From the NCBI GenBank assembly GCA_963989245.1, contig OZ022349.1:28151974-28215973 (forward strand): 64,000 nt of DNA. Reading direction: 5' to 3'. Within the stretch, counting starts at the first letter, position 1. Each line of letters begins with the position of its first letter. Of the stretch, positions 1-12,240 are shown in pieces. The notes below the pieces were generated by a model, which was not told the origin of the DNA, searched no databases, and saw only the letters and a list, made by a program, of their open reading frames with translations. The position numbers and the translations under genes were made by a program. The stretch is from Nansenia antarctica. Its lineage: Eukaryota; Chordata; Actinopteri; Argentiniformes; Microstomatidae.

Positions 1-580
1 CATAAATCCGGCTTAACTAGCTATCTAACCTAACGTTACGCCAAGCTACAGCTGCTCACAGAGCTAGTTGATTGGCTAGCTAGCATTGCTGGCTAGACTA
101 CAGACAGCTCACGTTAGTAGGCTACGCTTGGCGCTGTTTATCTTACAGACAGCTCGCTGGTGGACTCAACATAATTGAAATAGCATTCACTTATCAAGCA
201 TCATTCATGATCATCCACCATGACTACCTGGTATTTTAATAGCGACCACCCCTCACTTCATTTCATCTCGCGTTCTCCTGGCTTCAACATGGAAAACCCC
301 TGCTACGTAACGTTACATACAAGCGCCTCTGTCTGTCACATGCGTGCCACAGGGCAAATAAATTAATAGCACAAACGCTCATAGCATGTACAGCCCTGTC
401 CATGAGACGTTGTTTTCCAACATGTAACAGTAAAGCTAACATAAACATTACGACCCTAACAATATAACGTTAGCCAGTTGGCTAACAACGTTAGCTAAAA
501 CGTACCCAGCTGATTCTTGCATGGCTCCCGTTTAAAAAAAATAAAAAAATAAAAAAAAAACGTTTTTTAAAAATATAATT
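1..580. other. Gene-free stretch rich in CGTTAGC/TAACGTTA words
   Basis: Repeated CTAGCTA, TAACGTTA and CGTTAGC words, a texture common in teleost intergenic DNA. No ORF, splice or RNA signal seen. Confidence 0.5.
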
Positions 581-672
581 TTTTATGCGATTAGTCGACA
601 ACAACATTTCACGTCGACGAATTTCCGTAATCGATTAGTCGTGACTAATCGACTAATCGTTGCAGCCCTACC
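581..672. mobile_element. hAT-like terminal fragment
   Basis: Ends with the complement of TAGGGCTGCAACGATTAGTC, the terminal sequence of a widespread fish hAT family. The opposite end is not found in the window, so it is truncated or diverged. Followed directly by a (CA)n tract. Confidence 0.5.
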
Positions 673-678
673 ACACAG

Positions 679-780
<102 letters not shown>

Positions 781-799
781 GGTCACAGTCACACATGGT

Positions 800-1860
800 C
801 AACACCCAAACCCATGGAGTTCGGAGTGATTCTATTTTTTTCCTAAATCATCATTATCATCATTACCCCCCAATCTGTTTTTCCTGGAGTAGACGAGGTC
901 CTCTATCTTCATAATGATGAATAGAGGACCGTGAAGATTAGAGGAATAAATGACTTCTTAAAATGGCTTAAAATGATGAATGGGTTTGACGTGCTCCGAC
1001 AGAGAGAGGGGGAGGGGCTTAATCAGCATTGACCCAAATGATGGAAAGATCAGGAGTGGAAGAGATGGGGATGGGGGGGATGGGGGAGGGTAAATGAGAT
1101 TCATAATCCACAATTCATCTCCAAGGGTCGTGTCGGACCTGCCCAGACATTCATCAGGTGTCCAAAACAGAAGCTCTTAACGATGAGCTCATAGAGACAG
1201 AGAACAAACAATCCATTCATCATAATGTGAAAGATATTCAGTTAATCTCACCCTGAAAAAACTTCTTAACAGAACGTTTTTTTTTTTTACAGGCTTGGAA
1301 AAAGTTTATATGAATCCTGGCGCAATCTGAGTCCTGACTAAAACCTCCCCACGAAAACTATTATCGATATGAGGGCTTTTTTCTGTAATGGGGGTGACTC
1401 TGTTGGGACAGGCAGTTGCCAAGGATACAGTCATGTCTGTAAAAGTACAATAGCTCAATCATTACAGCTGGCAGGTGGAGATATGACTTTTAGATCGGTT
1501 ATTTTCCCAATGGGCGTTTCTGTTGGCATCTCTCTCTGCTGGGGTTGGCATGGCCCAAGATCTGCCTCCAGGTAAAGGGTTACGCACCAACATTTAGAGG
1601 GGGGGCAGGAGGGGTGGAGGGGGGATGGCGGTGATCAGAATGATCAACACATTTTCCTCCATTTGCTCATGATCTCATTAACTGAAGTGGAACACAATGA
1701 CATTTATTCGAAGGAAATTATTATTATTATTATAATGATTTCATAAAAACGTTGAATTTTAAAACAGCCCTGTCCTCTGTGCTCACACATCTGGACAAGT
1801 GCTTAAATGACAAAACATGTAAAGTGTCTAAAATGAATTAGATTAATTAATTATTTATTT
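800..1860. other. Gene-free stretch
   Basis: No coding exon or clear repeat was recognised. It contains purine-rich and AT-rich patches and short ORFs without family resemblance. Confidence 0.4.
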
Positions 1861-2002
1861 AATTAATTAAACGTGGACGTGATGTGCATGACAGACACAC
1901 TGTTCTCCCTCCTGGTGATACTAGGATACACTTAAGTCCTTTCCAATTCCAATTCTCAGAAACGCCTTTGGAGACGGCTTATGGTACAAATATGAACACT
2001 CA

Positions 2003-2184
2003 CAGGGTTCCCACACCTTCTGAAACATCAAATTCAAGCAATACAGAGACTTCTTTACTAGTTGACGAAGGAAATGCAAGCACTTTCAATGACCCATGTC
2101 TATTTTCAAAAACTTTTAAGGCCTTGATATGTCTTCCTCAAATTCACAAACTTTCAAGGATTTCAAGGACCCGTGGGAACCTTG
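2003..2184. mobile_element. hAT-type MITE (CAGGGTTCCCAC ends)
   Basis: Begins CAGGGTTCCCACACCTTC and ends with the inverted counterpart GTGGGAACCTTG. A second copy starts at 46574 with the same first ~35 bases. No clean TSD is seen. Confidence 0.55.
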
Positions 2185-2225
2185 CATTCAATTCACAGGC
2201 TCTGGTGGACATTCCTGCCAATTGC

Positions 2226-2549
2226 ACGCACCCTCAAAACATGCGGCATCTGTGGCATTGTGCTGTGTGATAAAACTGCACATTTTAGAGTGGCCTTTTA
2301 TTGTGACCAACCTTATCTGTGCAATCATCATGCTGTCTAATCAGCATCTGGATATGCCACACCTGTCAGGTGGAGGGATTATCTCAGCAAAGGAGAAGTG
2401 CTCACTGAGACAGATTTAAACAAATGTGTGAACACAATTAGAAATAGGCCTTTTGTGTACATAGAAAAAGTCTTAGGTCTTTGATTTCAACTTGTGAAAA
2501 ATTGGAGCAAAAACAAAAGTGTTGCGTTTATATTTTTGTTCAGTGTACA
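2226..2549. mobile_element. DNA-transposon remnant ending TTTTTGTTCAGTGTA
   Basis: The terminal ~30 bases (GTGTTGCGTTTATATTTTTG then TTCAGTGTA) match from memory the end of a dispersed Tc1/mariner-like vertebrate repeat. The other end is not visible here, so family assignment is tentative. Confidence 0.4.
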
Positions 2550-2733
2550 TATTTGTATAAACTAAATATACTGAAGGGGAGGTGACCAACGGAACATTAA
2601 TTAGCCTACTTGGTATCTGGTTGTTTGTTGAGCTTGCAGCTACAGTACAGACAGTGTGTCCATTATTAAATTAATAACCCGTACTAAAATATCAACCCTC
2701 ACTACCTGACACAGCAGGAACACGTCTGTGTGT

Positions 2734-2878
2734 GAGGGGAGGCTGGTGGAGGTAGAAATGAGAGGACAGGCTCATTGTCATGCATGGAATAGAATGGGCA
2801 ATGGTATCATATAGTCTGATACCGTTCCACATTACAATGAGCCCATCCTCCAATTTCTACCTCCACCAGCCTCCACTG
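2734..2878. mobile_element. Palindromic hAT-type MITE (GGAGGCTGGTGG family)
   Basis: Two ~40-bp inverted arms (GGAGGCTGGTGGAGGTAGAA on the left, its counterpart ending CCACCAGCCTCCACTG on the right). Same ends as the 2.3-kb element at 26037. Resembles an abundant salmonid repeat. Confidence 0.6.
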
Positions 2879-2879
2879 C

Positions 2880-2991
2880 TACATGTAGAGCATGGCGTTA
2901 ACACTGCTTAGGTTGTGGGTTCGATTCCCGCTGGGACCATATATACTGAAAAATGCATGCACTCTGTATGCAATCGATGTAAGTCGCTAAA
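2880..2991 (+). mobile_element. tRNA-derived SINE fragment
   Basis: Contains a pol III B-box-like GGTTGTGGGTTCGATTCCC. An antisense relative is at 60998-61075. Its 3' part is interrupted by the palindrome at 2992. Confidence 0.45.
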
Positions 2992-3143
2992 CGAGGGCCG
3001 AAGAACATAACCTCCTATCTGAAAAATTCTGTAAGATTTTAAATTTGTTTCTTTAATTTAATTTAATTTTTATTTTTATTTTTATTTTAATTTTAAGATT
3101 TTAAACATTTTTGCAGATAGGAGGTTATGTTCTTCGGCCCTCG
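2992..3143. mobile_element. MITE with perfect 30-bp inverted arms
   Basis: Left arm begins CGAGGGCCGAAGAACATAAC, and the right arm is its exact complement over 30 bases. The AT-rich loop is about 90 bp. Confidence 0.7.
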
Positions 3144-3473
3144 AAATATGATCATTTCCACCTCCGTTCCTACCCAGAGTTCACTCAGCAGCACACACGT
3201 GTGTAGAGGAGACGCCCTCACCCTCCTCCCTGAACCATACACAGTCAAAGCTGACACAAACAATCAACCTTGGCGGACCTCGCGACACACGTCACACGTG
3301 ACGTAGTAGGTAGCTGGCACCTAGCTACAGGCTACAGTCTACCCCCCCCTCCCTCCCTCCCTCCCTCTCCTCCCCTCTGCCCTGCAGCGGGACGCTACGT
3401 CCCTGGACCATGTGCTGAAGCTGATAAGAAGCGCTAGTTTTCTAGCATTGGCGCTAACCCACGCAGTAGGGAC

Positions 3474-3680
3474 CAGTGTTGCCAGATTGGGGCATATTCC
3501 CTGGGCTACTTTTGATCACACTGGACGGGAAGAAAAGCATTTGGGGTGGTTGGGCTGCTGGATAATAATATAGCATTTTGGGGCGGTAGCTACGTTTTGG
3601 GCTGGTGGTTTGCGGTGGATTCGCTGGTTTTTAAGACTGTGGTTGGGCTGGATATTATCAATCCCATCTGGCAACCCCTG
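3474..3680. mobile_element. hAT MITE, 207 bp, with 8-bp target duplication
   Basis: Starts CAGTGTTGCCAGATTGGG and ends CCATCTGGCAACCCCTG, flanked on both sides by GTAGGGAC (3466-3473 and 3681-3688). Internally TGGGCTGG-rich. No coding capacity. Confidence 0.9.
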
Positions 3681-4439
3681 GTAGGGACCAGAGAGGATAG
3701 ATAGACGGTGTTGAGTAGGCAACAGGAGAGAGAGGAGACCTATCAGCAGGGCTTCTGACACCGAGATACGAGGTCTATATTGGTAGGAAGGAGGATAAAG
3801 CTCGACCTACATACGTGGAGAGGCTGGTTTGGGTTCTGGTCTGTGATGCTCTCTGGGTTAATGGCGTGTGGGATAAAAGTTATTAATGCTCTGCCTGCCT
3901 TTTTAGAGCACGTTTTAATATATGAATGTCTCACAGCGCCAGGTTAAGTTGTGAAAGGATATTTTTCTGACCTTTAACAACTGAACCTGGCACTGTCCGA
4001 CATTCATAAATTAAAAGGTGCACTAAAATGGCAGAGCATGTAATGTAAACACTATTTCTTCCCGATTTTTCTTTCTTCACTCCAACAATGTTTCCAGCAC
4101 TCGCGGGAGTGATGCAAGTCTGCCCCAAACCCCCCCCCCCCTTCTCTCCCTTACTCTGCCCCAGTCGATGTAATGTATGTAATATGCTTAGACCCAGAGG
4201 ACAGCTCACGTGTTGGAATAGCTGCCTAATGGTTTCCATATGTTTGGACATGTTGAAATGTATTAGTTGAATGTTGAGGGGTGAGTGCAGAGTGAGAAGG
4301 GGGGGAGAGAGAGGGAAGAACAGAAAAGATAAATGTTTGTGAATCTTATGTATATAGTATATATACATATATACTACACAACAACTCATGCATCGCACAC
4401 ACAATCTGCTTATATTGGCCATAGGAACTGCAGCCAGTA

Positions 4440-4580
4440 TGTGTGTGCGTGTGTGCGTGAGTGTGTGTGTGTGTGCGCGTGCGTGCGTGTGTGTGCATGT
4501 GCATGTGTGCGTGCGTGCATATGTGCGTGTGCGTATGTGTGTGTGCGTGCGTGCATGCGTGTGCGTGTGTGTGTGTGTGT
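4440..4580. repeat. Imperfect (GT)n with GC/CA interruptions
   Basis: Alternating purine-pyrimidine tract of about 140 bp, Z-DNA-prone. A 19-base G run follows at 4775-4793. Confidence 0.9.
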
Positions 4581-5643
4581 ACCCCCTCCAGCTCAGCACG
4601 TGTCAGTCGTCCGTCTGCGCTATTGGCTGTTATAGTTTATCAGTAGATAACAGTCAGTGTGTGTGCTTTCCTTTAGGGGCCCGTGTGTCTGTGTGTGCCC
4701 TGAGAACACACTTCACTAAGGACCGCTATAGGAGTAATAAGACTGGACACCTCCTCCTCTGGCTGGCTCCAGCAGGGGGGGGGGGGGGGGGGGATCAGGG
4801 TCAGGCTGGAGGGGGTTGAATCCTACTGTCATGTAAGGTTTCAGATGTCTATTAGGTTTGTCTTTATGTTGTATTTTAAAACGTTTTATTTTAGTCTATG
4901 TACATGGAACAGGGAACAATGGGGGGTGGGCCAGCTGCCACTGCTCTTGACATGGAAGCACTTTGGTGTTGATGCGGTTACACACATGACAATACAGCCA
5001 GTCCTGTACTATTGTCACTTTTTTATTATTATCTTGAATGATGCCTATTGCCTTATTGTCTTTGTGCTGCGATGTCAGGGAACCCAAGCCTAACAACGTT
5101 GACTCTCTTACACTCGTGTAATGTGACGGAACAAATAAACGTCTAAAAGCTGAAACTTATTAAACTGCACTTTTCTCTGACAAATGAGGCTATTGTCCGT
5201 GAGGAGAAATGAACACATTCATCTACAGGACATGTGGGGGCAACACCCTTCAATTTGCACAATGTCTTGGCATGTTTGGTAGCAAACAGCGACATCCCGC
5301 ATGTCCATATCAATAAAAACTCGAACCCAATTTGTGGGTTTTTTGAAAGACTGCGCTATTGTGTTGAACACACTGGCCAGTACTCTGAATGGGGGTTTAG
5401 ATATAGGCTAGACAACACTGGTTCCTTAAGGCTAGAATGAGAATGTGATGAAGGACGTGTGTGTGTGAAGGGATCAAGGTGAAACAGAAGAGCATCTTTA
5501 ACCTTTAATGAAGGTCAGAGGAAATGGCTGCAGGTCTGTTGTTGAATAACCACGGCAACCAACCAACCAACCAACCAACCACGGGTCGTTAGAAGGACCT
5601 GTTGTGCGATCCGATCGATCTCTGTTGTCTGCGTTCACGAATG

Positions 5644-5698
5644 ATGCACGCACGCACGCACGCACGCACGCACACGCACAGACACAGACACAGACACA

Positions 5699-5736
<38 letters not shown>

Positions 5737-5755
5737 CAGACACACACACACTCAC
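5644..5755. repeat. Compound (CACG)n/(GACACA)n/(CA)n microsatellite
   Basis: Tetra-, hexa- and dinucleotide phases in succession. Confidence 0.9.
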
Positions 5756-6604
5756 AGTTTCACCGGCTAAGCCTCCATAATAAAGCACAATCAGACAGAC
5801 CTGTACTGTATTTCAGGAATGTCTTCTGGCGCTTGATTGGATTTGTAGGAAGTACACCTGAACAGAGCGTAATGACATCACACAGCTCAGGACCCAATCG
5901 GCGACTGAAGCGGATAAAAGCAGCAGGTGGAGACTGGTGGAGAACAACTGACTGTTATGAGCCAGGAGGAGTGACAGGTCACTGTGACCGTAAACAATAA
6001 CACTGCAGGCTACCCTCTGTTCTCAGTCTCTCTCCTCACGTGGAACATATGGCCCAACCTTTCCCCCTCCTGCATTAGTGACAACAAGGGACAACAATAT
6101 CACGTGTCATGTATGTATTTTTCATTGCCGACAGCCGTTCCTGAGTCACGTTCGCTAGGTATTCTGGTTTACCTCTCCTGAGGGTGAGGGTTGCTAGGAA
6201 ATCGTTGCCCGCGGAGATGCTCTCCAGAGCTGTTTAGCCTATATGCGGCACGGAGTGTATCCAAACACAGAGCTGAGGAACATCCTTATTGGAACACGGA
6301 GGTTCTGGGGGTCTAACAACACAACATCTAACCTGCTTCCTCCTGACCCCCGTCACAGAATGGGTCTGTTCGGTTTTAATGAACCTTTATTTCTCCAGGT
6401 GGATTGAGACTTATCTCTCTTGAAAAGAAAGGAGATTTCATCGAGATGGCTTGATCTAAAGCACCACTGTCAATTGACTGCACAATGACTTGATAGGTGG
6501 GGGGATTGTACTGTGTGTTTCCATTGACAATGTGTGGCAAGAAAAGGCAAGTTTATTTGTATAGCACATTTCATACAACAGGGGCAATTCAAAGTGCTGC
6601 TTAT

Positions 6605-7180
6605 AGTTTACATTTACATTTAAGGCATTCAGCAGACGCCTTATTCCAAAGCCACTTACAATCGATACATTTGACTAAGCAAGTGAATCATCAATCCACC
6701 AGTTAAGTCGTAGCAGGAAGAGTAATCCAGCTCAGGCCAGGGGCCATTGGCAGTCTCTGTGATAGAAGGAAAAACCTTCTTCTATTACCTTCTTCTAAAC
6801 CTAGACTTTTTTATTTATTTATTTTTTTACATTTTATATAGACACTGGAGAAACAGAGAAACAGTACAAGGTGGGCAATAGACGTTTTTAGGGGACACAG
6901 TAAATGGGAAAAGCGGGTGTCTTCAGGAGACGCAGTGCTGGGGGGCAGTATATGTCTCAGGAGGAGCAGTGAGAGCAGTAGATAGTATTTGGGCCATCAG
7001 TCAAATACAAACCAGGTCAAGAGTCAAGACTTGAGAGGACTTCAGATTAACACACTTGTGTCATCAGCAGACTGTAGCCTAACCGGAGATCAATAGGGAA
7101 TAGCAGCTGCTGTTTGAATCCCTGTCATGTTCCGGAATAATTTGGCAGTTGGTGAGTTAAACGAAAGGATAACTTGATCC
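6605..7180 (+). mobile_element. Interspersed repeat family R1 (head GGCATTCAGCAGACGCCTTA)
   Basis: Unclassified dispersed element with head CAGCAGACGCCTTATTCC, mid part CTCAGGCCAGGGGCCATTGG and a tail containing ATGTCTCAGGAG. Copies or fragments also at 8950, 14846, 24155 and 30915. The tail AATTTGGCAGTTGGTGAGTT recurs at about 9220. Confidence 0.6.
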
Positions 7181-7189
7181 TCCAGTAGC

Positions 7190-8280
7190 TCCAGTAGCTA
7201 ATGTTAACCTCCAGATTACAGCTCAAGCAGCATAGTTATGCATAGTTAAGAGGGCTTTCCATATAGGCTTCCTCCTGCCTGTCTGTCTGACTTCCTGCTA
7301 TGATTCACAATCAACTGAATCTAGTCTGGTTCTGATTTTCAGCTTGATTTTGGCCTCACTTGTCCTTGATTTTGACCTCTCCTCAGTAAAAAAATAAATA
7401 CATAAAGTGAGTCAGTTAATAGCTGCACATACTGTAGGGGCCAAGATACTGTAGGGGCCAAGATAATGTAGGGGCCTACTGATCAAACCTACGGTGTGGG
7501 GGAATCTGACAAATGCCAGTCACACGGAGACCATCGCGCTTACCTCAGCGGTTACCCGGCAACAATGGCCCCCACCAGTAAGCTCATTAGAGATGATTAT
7601 GGAGTCTTAGGGGGGGCTCATGTCTCCCGTGGAGAGAAACCGACCACAGTGGCATCCAGCCAAAGAAAGGCAACCTACCCCTATGCTGGGTCTCTAAGCG
7701 ATAGGCTAATCTAAAGAGGCAGGACACAGTACTGGACACAGTACTGATTAAAACCACGTGTAACCCACGTGGGGGGCAAATCAAAGTCTTCATGTGTAAT
7801 GTATACTTCATGTGCTGCCGTGGCCCAGTGTTAACAAGTGCAGGCCTCTACATTCTGTCCGGGCGTTAAGAAGGACATCTGTGCCTCTGCTCAAAGGCTG
7901 TAGGACCCATCACACACAGCTGCTGGAGTGCAGCAGAATACAGCCTTAGGAGCAGTAGCTTTGATTTATTTATTGAATATTATTATATTTATTCATTAAT
8001 TAGCTCATTAATTTCATGATTAAGATGCAACCCCCCCCCCAAAAAAAATCTTCATAATCATAATCTTCTTCTTGTAATCTAATATAATTGTATTCTATAG
8101 ACAATGCTCTATGTACATAGACTAAACTATGTGGTGGGTGTTTTTATAGAGTGGAGAATCGGCACACTCGCATGTCTCCGCTTCTGCCTTCAGCGACAGT
8201 TCGTCCTGCGGAGCTTTGATCTGAGCTCTTCTGTGTGAAGCCACTCTCCTCGATGGGGGGGCGCCCTCGTCACGTGGCGC
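7190..8280. other. Gene-free stretch
   Basis: No coding exon or RNA gene recognised. Three copies of a short GTAGGGGCCAAGATA unit occur near 7433-7475. Confidence 0.4.
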
Positions 8281-8282
8281 TT

Positions 8283-8366
8283 CAAACAGCACTGCAGCTA
8301 CATGCATCTCTATAGGCCTTCTTCAAACAGCACCGCAGCTACATGCATCTATATAGGCCTTCTTCG
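8283..8366. repeat. Two-copy direct repeat of ~43 bp
   Basis: CAAACAGCACTGCAGCTACA...TATAGGCCTTCTTC occurs twice back to back with three or four mismatches. Confidence 0.75.
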
Positions 8367-8939
8367 CTCAAACAATCAAGTTATTCTCAAGAACCTGAAC
8401 CCGAAGACGTTTACTCTGTGTACCTGTACATTAGATAATAGTCATAAAAGCAATTCCGATTCGGCTTCGGATTCAATAACAAAACCATCAAGTTATTCTC
8501 AATAACGTCATTGACCACCAGGCACGGGAGGAGAGGTACCGATATGGCTCAACAACAGCCAGATTGTCTCGGTCCCTGGTGCCCCGGTATATACGGCAGT
8601 AGGGAACGACTTAAGGAAGGACTTACAGGGGGGACTTTTAAATCGCTGACTCAGTCGCCATAGTGTGTTAAGCAATTGCTGGAGCGGCTGCTACACTTAG
8701 CTGCTTAGGATCTGTTGGAGATAGGTATGCCTACTTCACACACAGCTAATCCCAGTGTTTACACGGTAACCATGGGTTACGTTACCAACAGCACATGAGA
8801 TGAAGTCTCCTCGTAGGTAGATCCTGGGATGAGAACTCACAGAGGTCCAACTTGAACTCCGGCAGTACCGGAGGAGGGTGAATAAAGTCGGCCAATTTGT
8901 CAACGTTCTATCTAGACTGCCATGGGTGACTTTATTAAC

Positions 8940-9265
8940 CTGAAATGCATAAATTATATTTCTTTCTCCAAAGCGACTTACAACAAACGCATTTGTCTAA
9001 CTAAGTGGATCCTCTATCCACCAGACCGTAGCAAGAAAAAGTAATCTATGCTCGGGCCCGGGGGCCATTGGCAGTCATAATGCTAGAATTAAGATTTATT
9101 TATTTATTATTTACAGTAGAAAACGGTACAAGGGATGCTTTGGTTTGTAGCCAACAAAGGTATTGTTGCTGGGTAAACACTACATCAAACTCTTGTCACT
9201 CTGAAGACTGCTCTATAATTATTTGGCAGTTAGTGAGTTAAATGAAAGGATAACTTGTCATGAAG
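8940..9265 (+). mobile_element. Second, degraded copy of R1
   Basis: Shares AAAGCGACTTACAACAAACG, GGGGGCCATTGGCAGTC and, at its end, ATTTGGCAGTTAGTGAGTTA with the copy at 6605-7180. The two elements match at both ends. Confidence 0.55.
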
Positions 9266-9269
9266 GTGT

Positions 9270-10100
9270 TCAAAACATTTATACGGTCTATGTGTACATT
9301 GTCATATTCTAAATGTCATGATGCTATACAGAAGATGCCAAATGGAATAGGGTCAATTTGGGAAAAGCACTAGACAAAGCATACATATATAACACATACC
9401 AATTTAAGGCCCACAGATGACAGATGGTAGACATGTCGTTAAGATAAACTACTCACTACTGCCTGAAGGAGAACTAACAGGTTAGCATAATGCTGGCATC
9501 TGCGATATCTGTCGTTTTATCAAAGGTTCAAAGGTTTAAGTAAGCTTTAAGTTCTTCATTTGAGGTAAAGCCAGGAAATTCTCACCCTGCCTCTCAGGGA
9601 GTGGTGGCTTCAAAGCCATACAAGGCCCCCATAACAAACTACTCTTACATAACAGCGAAATAATCTAGCCTGACAAAAAAAAAAAGTGACCATAGTGTTC
9701 TATTATGGTCGTATGTTTGAGAGAGGGCAGAATTCAGGTGATCTGTGACTCTGGTTTTGGCAGTTAGCCCCTTTTCTGTTCTGTGGTGAACACACGAGGC
9801 TGAGAGAGAGAGCCACGCTGGTGGTGTCGCTGGGTGGTAATGACAACAAAGATTAGAAGAGGATCAGAACAGACAGCGCGGCTCAGGAGGAGAGCAGCCC
9901 AGCCCCGCTGACAGGATGACCTGACGAGCCCGCCCTCGGACAGGACCGTCCTCAAGGTCACAGAGATTATGGATGACCAGTTGACCACCACACTGCCTCA
10001 CAGAACGCTCCCACATGCTCCCACACGCCCCCACACGCCCCCACACTCTCACACACCATGTGGCCGATGGGGTTTCTTAAAGGTTGTTGGGCAGTCTCAC
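9270..10100. other. Gene-free stretch
   Basis: No exon with family resemblance found on either strand. A CCCCCACACG-like short repeat lies near 10010-10050. Confidence 0.4.
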
Positions 10101-10327
10101 GCCTATTTTCTTTGCTTCATTTTATTGGATCGAGTTGAGTGAAAATAGACAGGAAAGGAACGAAGGTAAGGAGACGAAGGTAAGTCAGCAGCAAGGCACG
10201 GGCTGGATTCCAACCCATGCCGACATGGGCATGTGTGTGCACACTGTAGACACGTAGTACACTGTAGACCACAGGACCACCCCAGGCTGACCACCCCACA
10301 CCGGGGGGACTTCTTTCCAGAAGAAAT

Positions 10328-10403
<76 letters not shown>
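10328..10403. repeat. (GA)n microsatellite
   Basis: About 76 bp of pure GA. Confidence 0.95.
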
Positions 10404-10405
<2 letters not shown>

Positions 10406-10883
10406 CAGCCTATGCTGAATTAAGAGTGAAAAGCAGAACCAGTGGGTCCAACACATACAAATGTCAAATACTGTACAAGTTATGAGGTGAGCCTGATGTT
10501 CAGCTTGCAGTTTTGCACTTTTGGGACTATTATTTGAAAGTATTTGGCATGTGTTAGTTTAACCTAGGTCTGGTGAAAAGACACAATAAAGAAATTGATA
10601 GGCTACATGTTCTTGGCAAACGCACTACCAGAGCCGTCTTACATGAACTTTCACTCCGTTACCACCAGAGCCTTCAGCTCTGCCAATGTCTCTGTCACAG
10701 AGCAGGAGCAGCTGTTGAGACACCAGGGTCAGCAAGGAAAACCCCTAACCCCCAACACATCACATGAACTAGATAAACCAGGGGTGAACCAGGTTGGCAA
10801 TAGATTAATCAGCACTTTTATCATTGCTTTTCCAGTGTAGAAGAACCACAAGTGAAATTGTGAAACCACAACCACACAAGTGA

Positions 10884-10979
10884 AATTGACTGACTGACTG
10901 ATTGACTGACTGATTGATTGACTGACTGATTGATTGACTGACTGACTGATTGATTGATTGACTGACTGATTGATTGGTT
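10884..10979. repeat. (TGAC/TGAT)n tetranucleotide array
   Basis: About 96 bp starting some 50 bp downstream of the WNK4 exon 1 donor. Confidence 0.93.
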
Positions 10980-11024
10980 TAGGTTACTCTAGTGGAGCAG
11001 GTAAATGAATGCTCTCTGACTCAC

Positions 11025-11738
11025 CTGCAGCTCGCACCACGCCACCTCCACGGTGGTCTCTGTGTCCAGTCCTTTGTAAACGTTCTTGAACGACCCTCTC
11101 CCAATCTCAATGTTGAACTTCAGGTATCTTCCATCGGGTGAGGTGGCCACAGCTTTAGTCTCGATGTCCTCTCTCTCCTCCTGCTCCCATTGACTGTCTG
11201 TGAACGGGACGCGGGACAACACGACTTTGTGCGGTTTGTGTTGAACAAGGTCGTTGTCGGAGTCCGAGCTGACAACATCTTGTCGTGTGTGGTTGGGGAC
11301 CGGTACAGAGGTCCAGCTCTCGGGCGTGGAGACGGGCTCTGCCGCCGGGGGGGTGGTGCTGGTGCTGGTGCTGGTGGTGGTGGTGCTGGTGCCCGGGCTG
11401 GAGACGGGAGGAGGAGACGGGGAGGTGGGTGGAGGAGACGGGGAGGTGGGTGGAGGAGACGGGGAGGTGGGTGGGGTGTCCAGGCAGGTCTTCTCCTCCT
11501 CCTCCGTCCTGGCCAGGATGTTCTCCGCGGACCATGACAGAGCTTTGGAGTTGAGGAGTGTCAAGGTGTCGATGTCCACGCTGATTTGATGGAGGCCATA
11601 AGAGTTCCTCCTGGCGCCGAGGTTGTGCGTCGGGCGGAGCAGGGAAGGGCCCCGGGCGGGTGAGCTGCGGTCGGCGGGCAGATCCCCCGGGAGGCTCGGG
11701 AACCCCCGGCCAGGTGTCTCCACCTCCGCCCCAGACAT
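11025..11738 (-). CDS. wnk4: WNK4 exon 1 (partial gene; N-terminus and start of kinase domain)
   Basis: 714 nt, 238 residues, phase 0, from [12 protein letters not shown] to the donor CTGCAG|GTGAGT. The first ~200 residues are low complexity: a Ser/Pro/Thr-rich part with three TSPSPPP heptads (a 21-bp repeat) and a Thr/Ser run, then the conserved entry [19 protein letters not shown]. The glycine loop [11 protein letters not shown] follows, with Lys218 in the loop and Cys235 in VEVAWCELQ where other kinases have the catalytic lysine; this is the defining WNK trait. Family knowledge: WNK4 is a cytosolic chloride-sensitive kinase that activates SPAK/OSR1 to control cation-chloride cotransporters. 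The paralogue is assigned from VPS25 next door; the protein stretch alone fits any WNK. No further exon was recognised in 1-11 kb, so intron 1 is probably longer than that. Confidence 0.88.
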
Positions 11739-11805
11739 GCTGCTGCCGGCGCTCCTCTACCAACCCTTACTGATTTCTGAGGGTAGGAAAAAAATAAATA
11801 TTGAT

Positions 11806-11832
11806 AACAATAATAATAACAATAATAATAAC

Positions 11833-11865
<33 letters not shown>

Positions 11866-11960
11866 CTTTATTTGTATAGCACTTTTCCTGCAAACGATGC
11901 AGCTCAAAGTATTTTAAATAAGAAAGAGACAAAGCACCGATTTCCCCTACACGCGTATTT
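11806..11960 (-). mobile_element. L2-type LINE 3' tail with (AAT)n
   Basis: (AAT)n then CCTTTATTTGTATAGCACTT and GCAGCTCAAAGTATT, the antisense of an L2-like 3' end. It lies within 70 bp upstream of the WNK4 start codon. Confidence 0.6.
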
Positions 11961-12240
11961 TTCAACAGTTATGTAATGATGTGTTAAACATGTTAAGCAT
12001 AATGTCCTGGGCTATTAGGATAAAATACATTTAATATACACGAGATCATTTGATTGAAATATATGATGACACACAGCCTACACACGGTGACACTACTGGT
12101 AAATGGATACAGCCGAAGCCAACATCTTTCACATAGAACACGCAGTACAAAACTCTGGGAAAGTAGCGGACTTACTTAATTCTTCGACCTCAATTGTTCA
12201 AGTTAGAAGATAAAAATAATAATATATACTAACACTAATA

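Noticed and set aside
3931..4599. 222-aa minus-strand ORF
   Set aside because: The N-terminal third is (CA)n translation and the rest has no family resemblance or splice support.
9764..9991. Search for WNK4 exon 2 in 1-11 kb
   Set aside because: No stretch resembling the next kinase subdomains (ERQRFxEE...LQHPNIVRFYDSW) was found on the minus strand.
10595..10840. 81-aa plus-strand ORF (FSSANVSVTEQEQLLRHQGQ)
   Set aside because: Reads like real protein locally but no family recognised, no splice context and no second exon. Left unannotated; a protein search would settle it.
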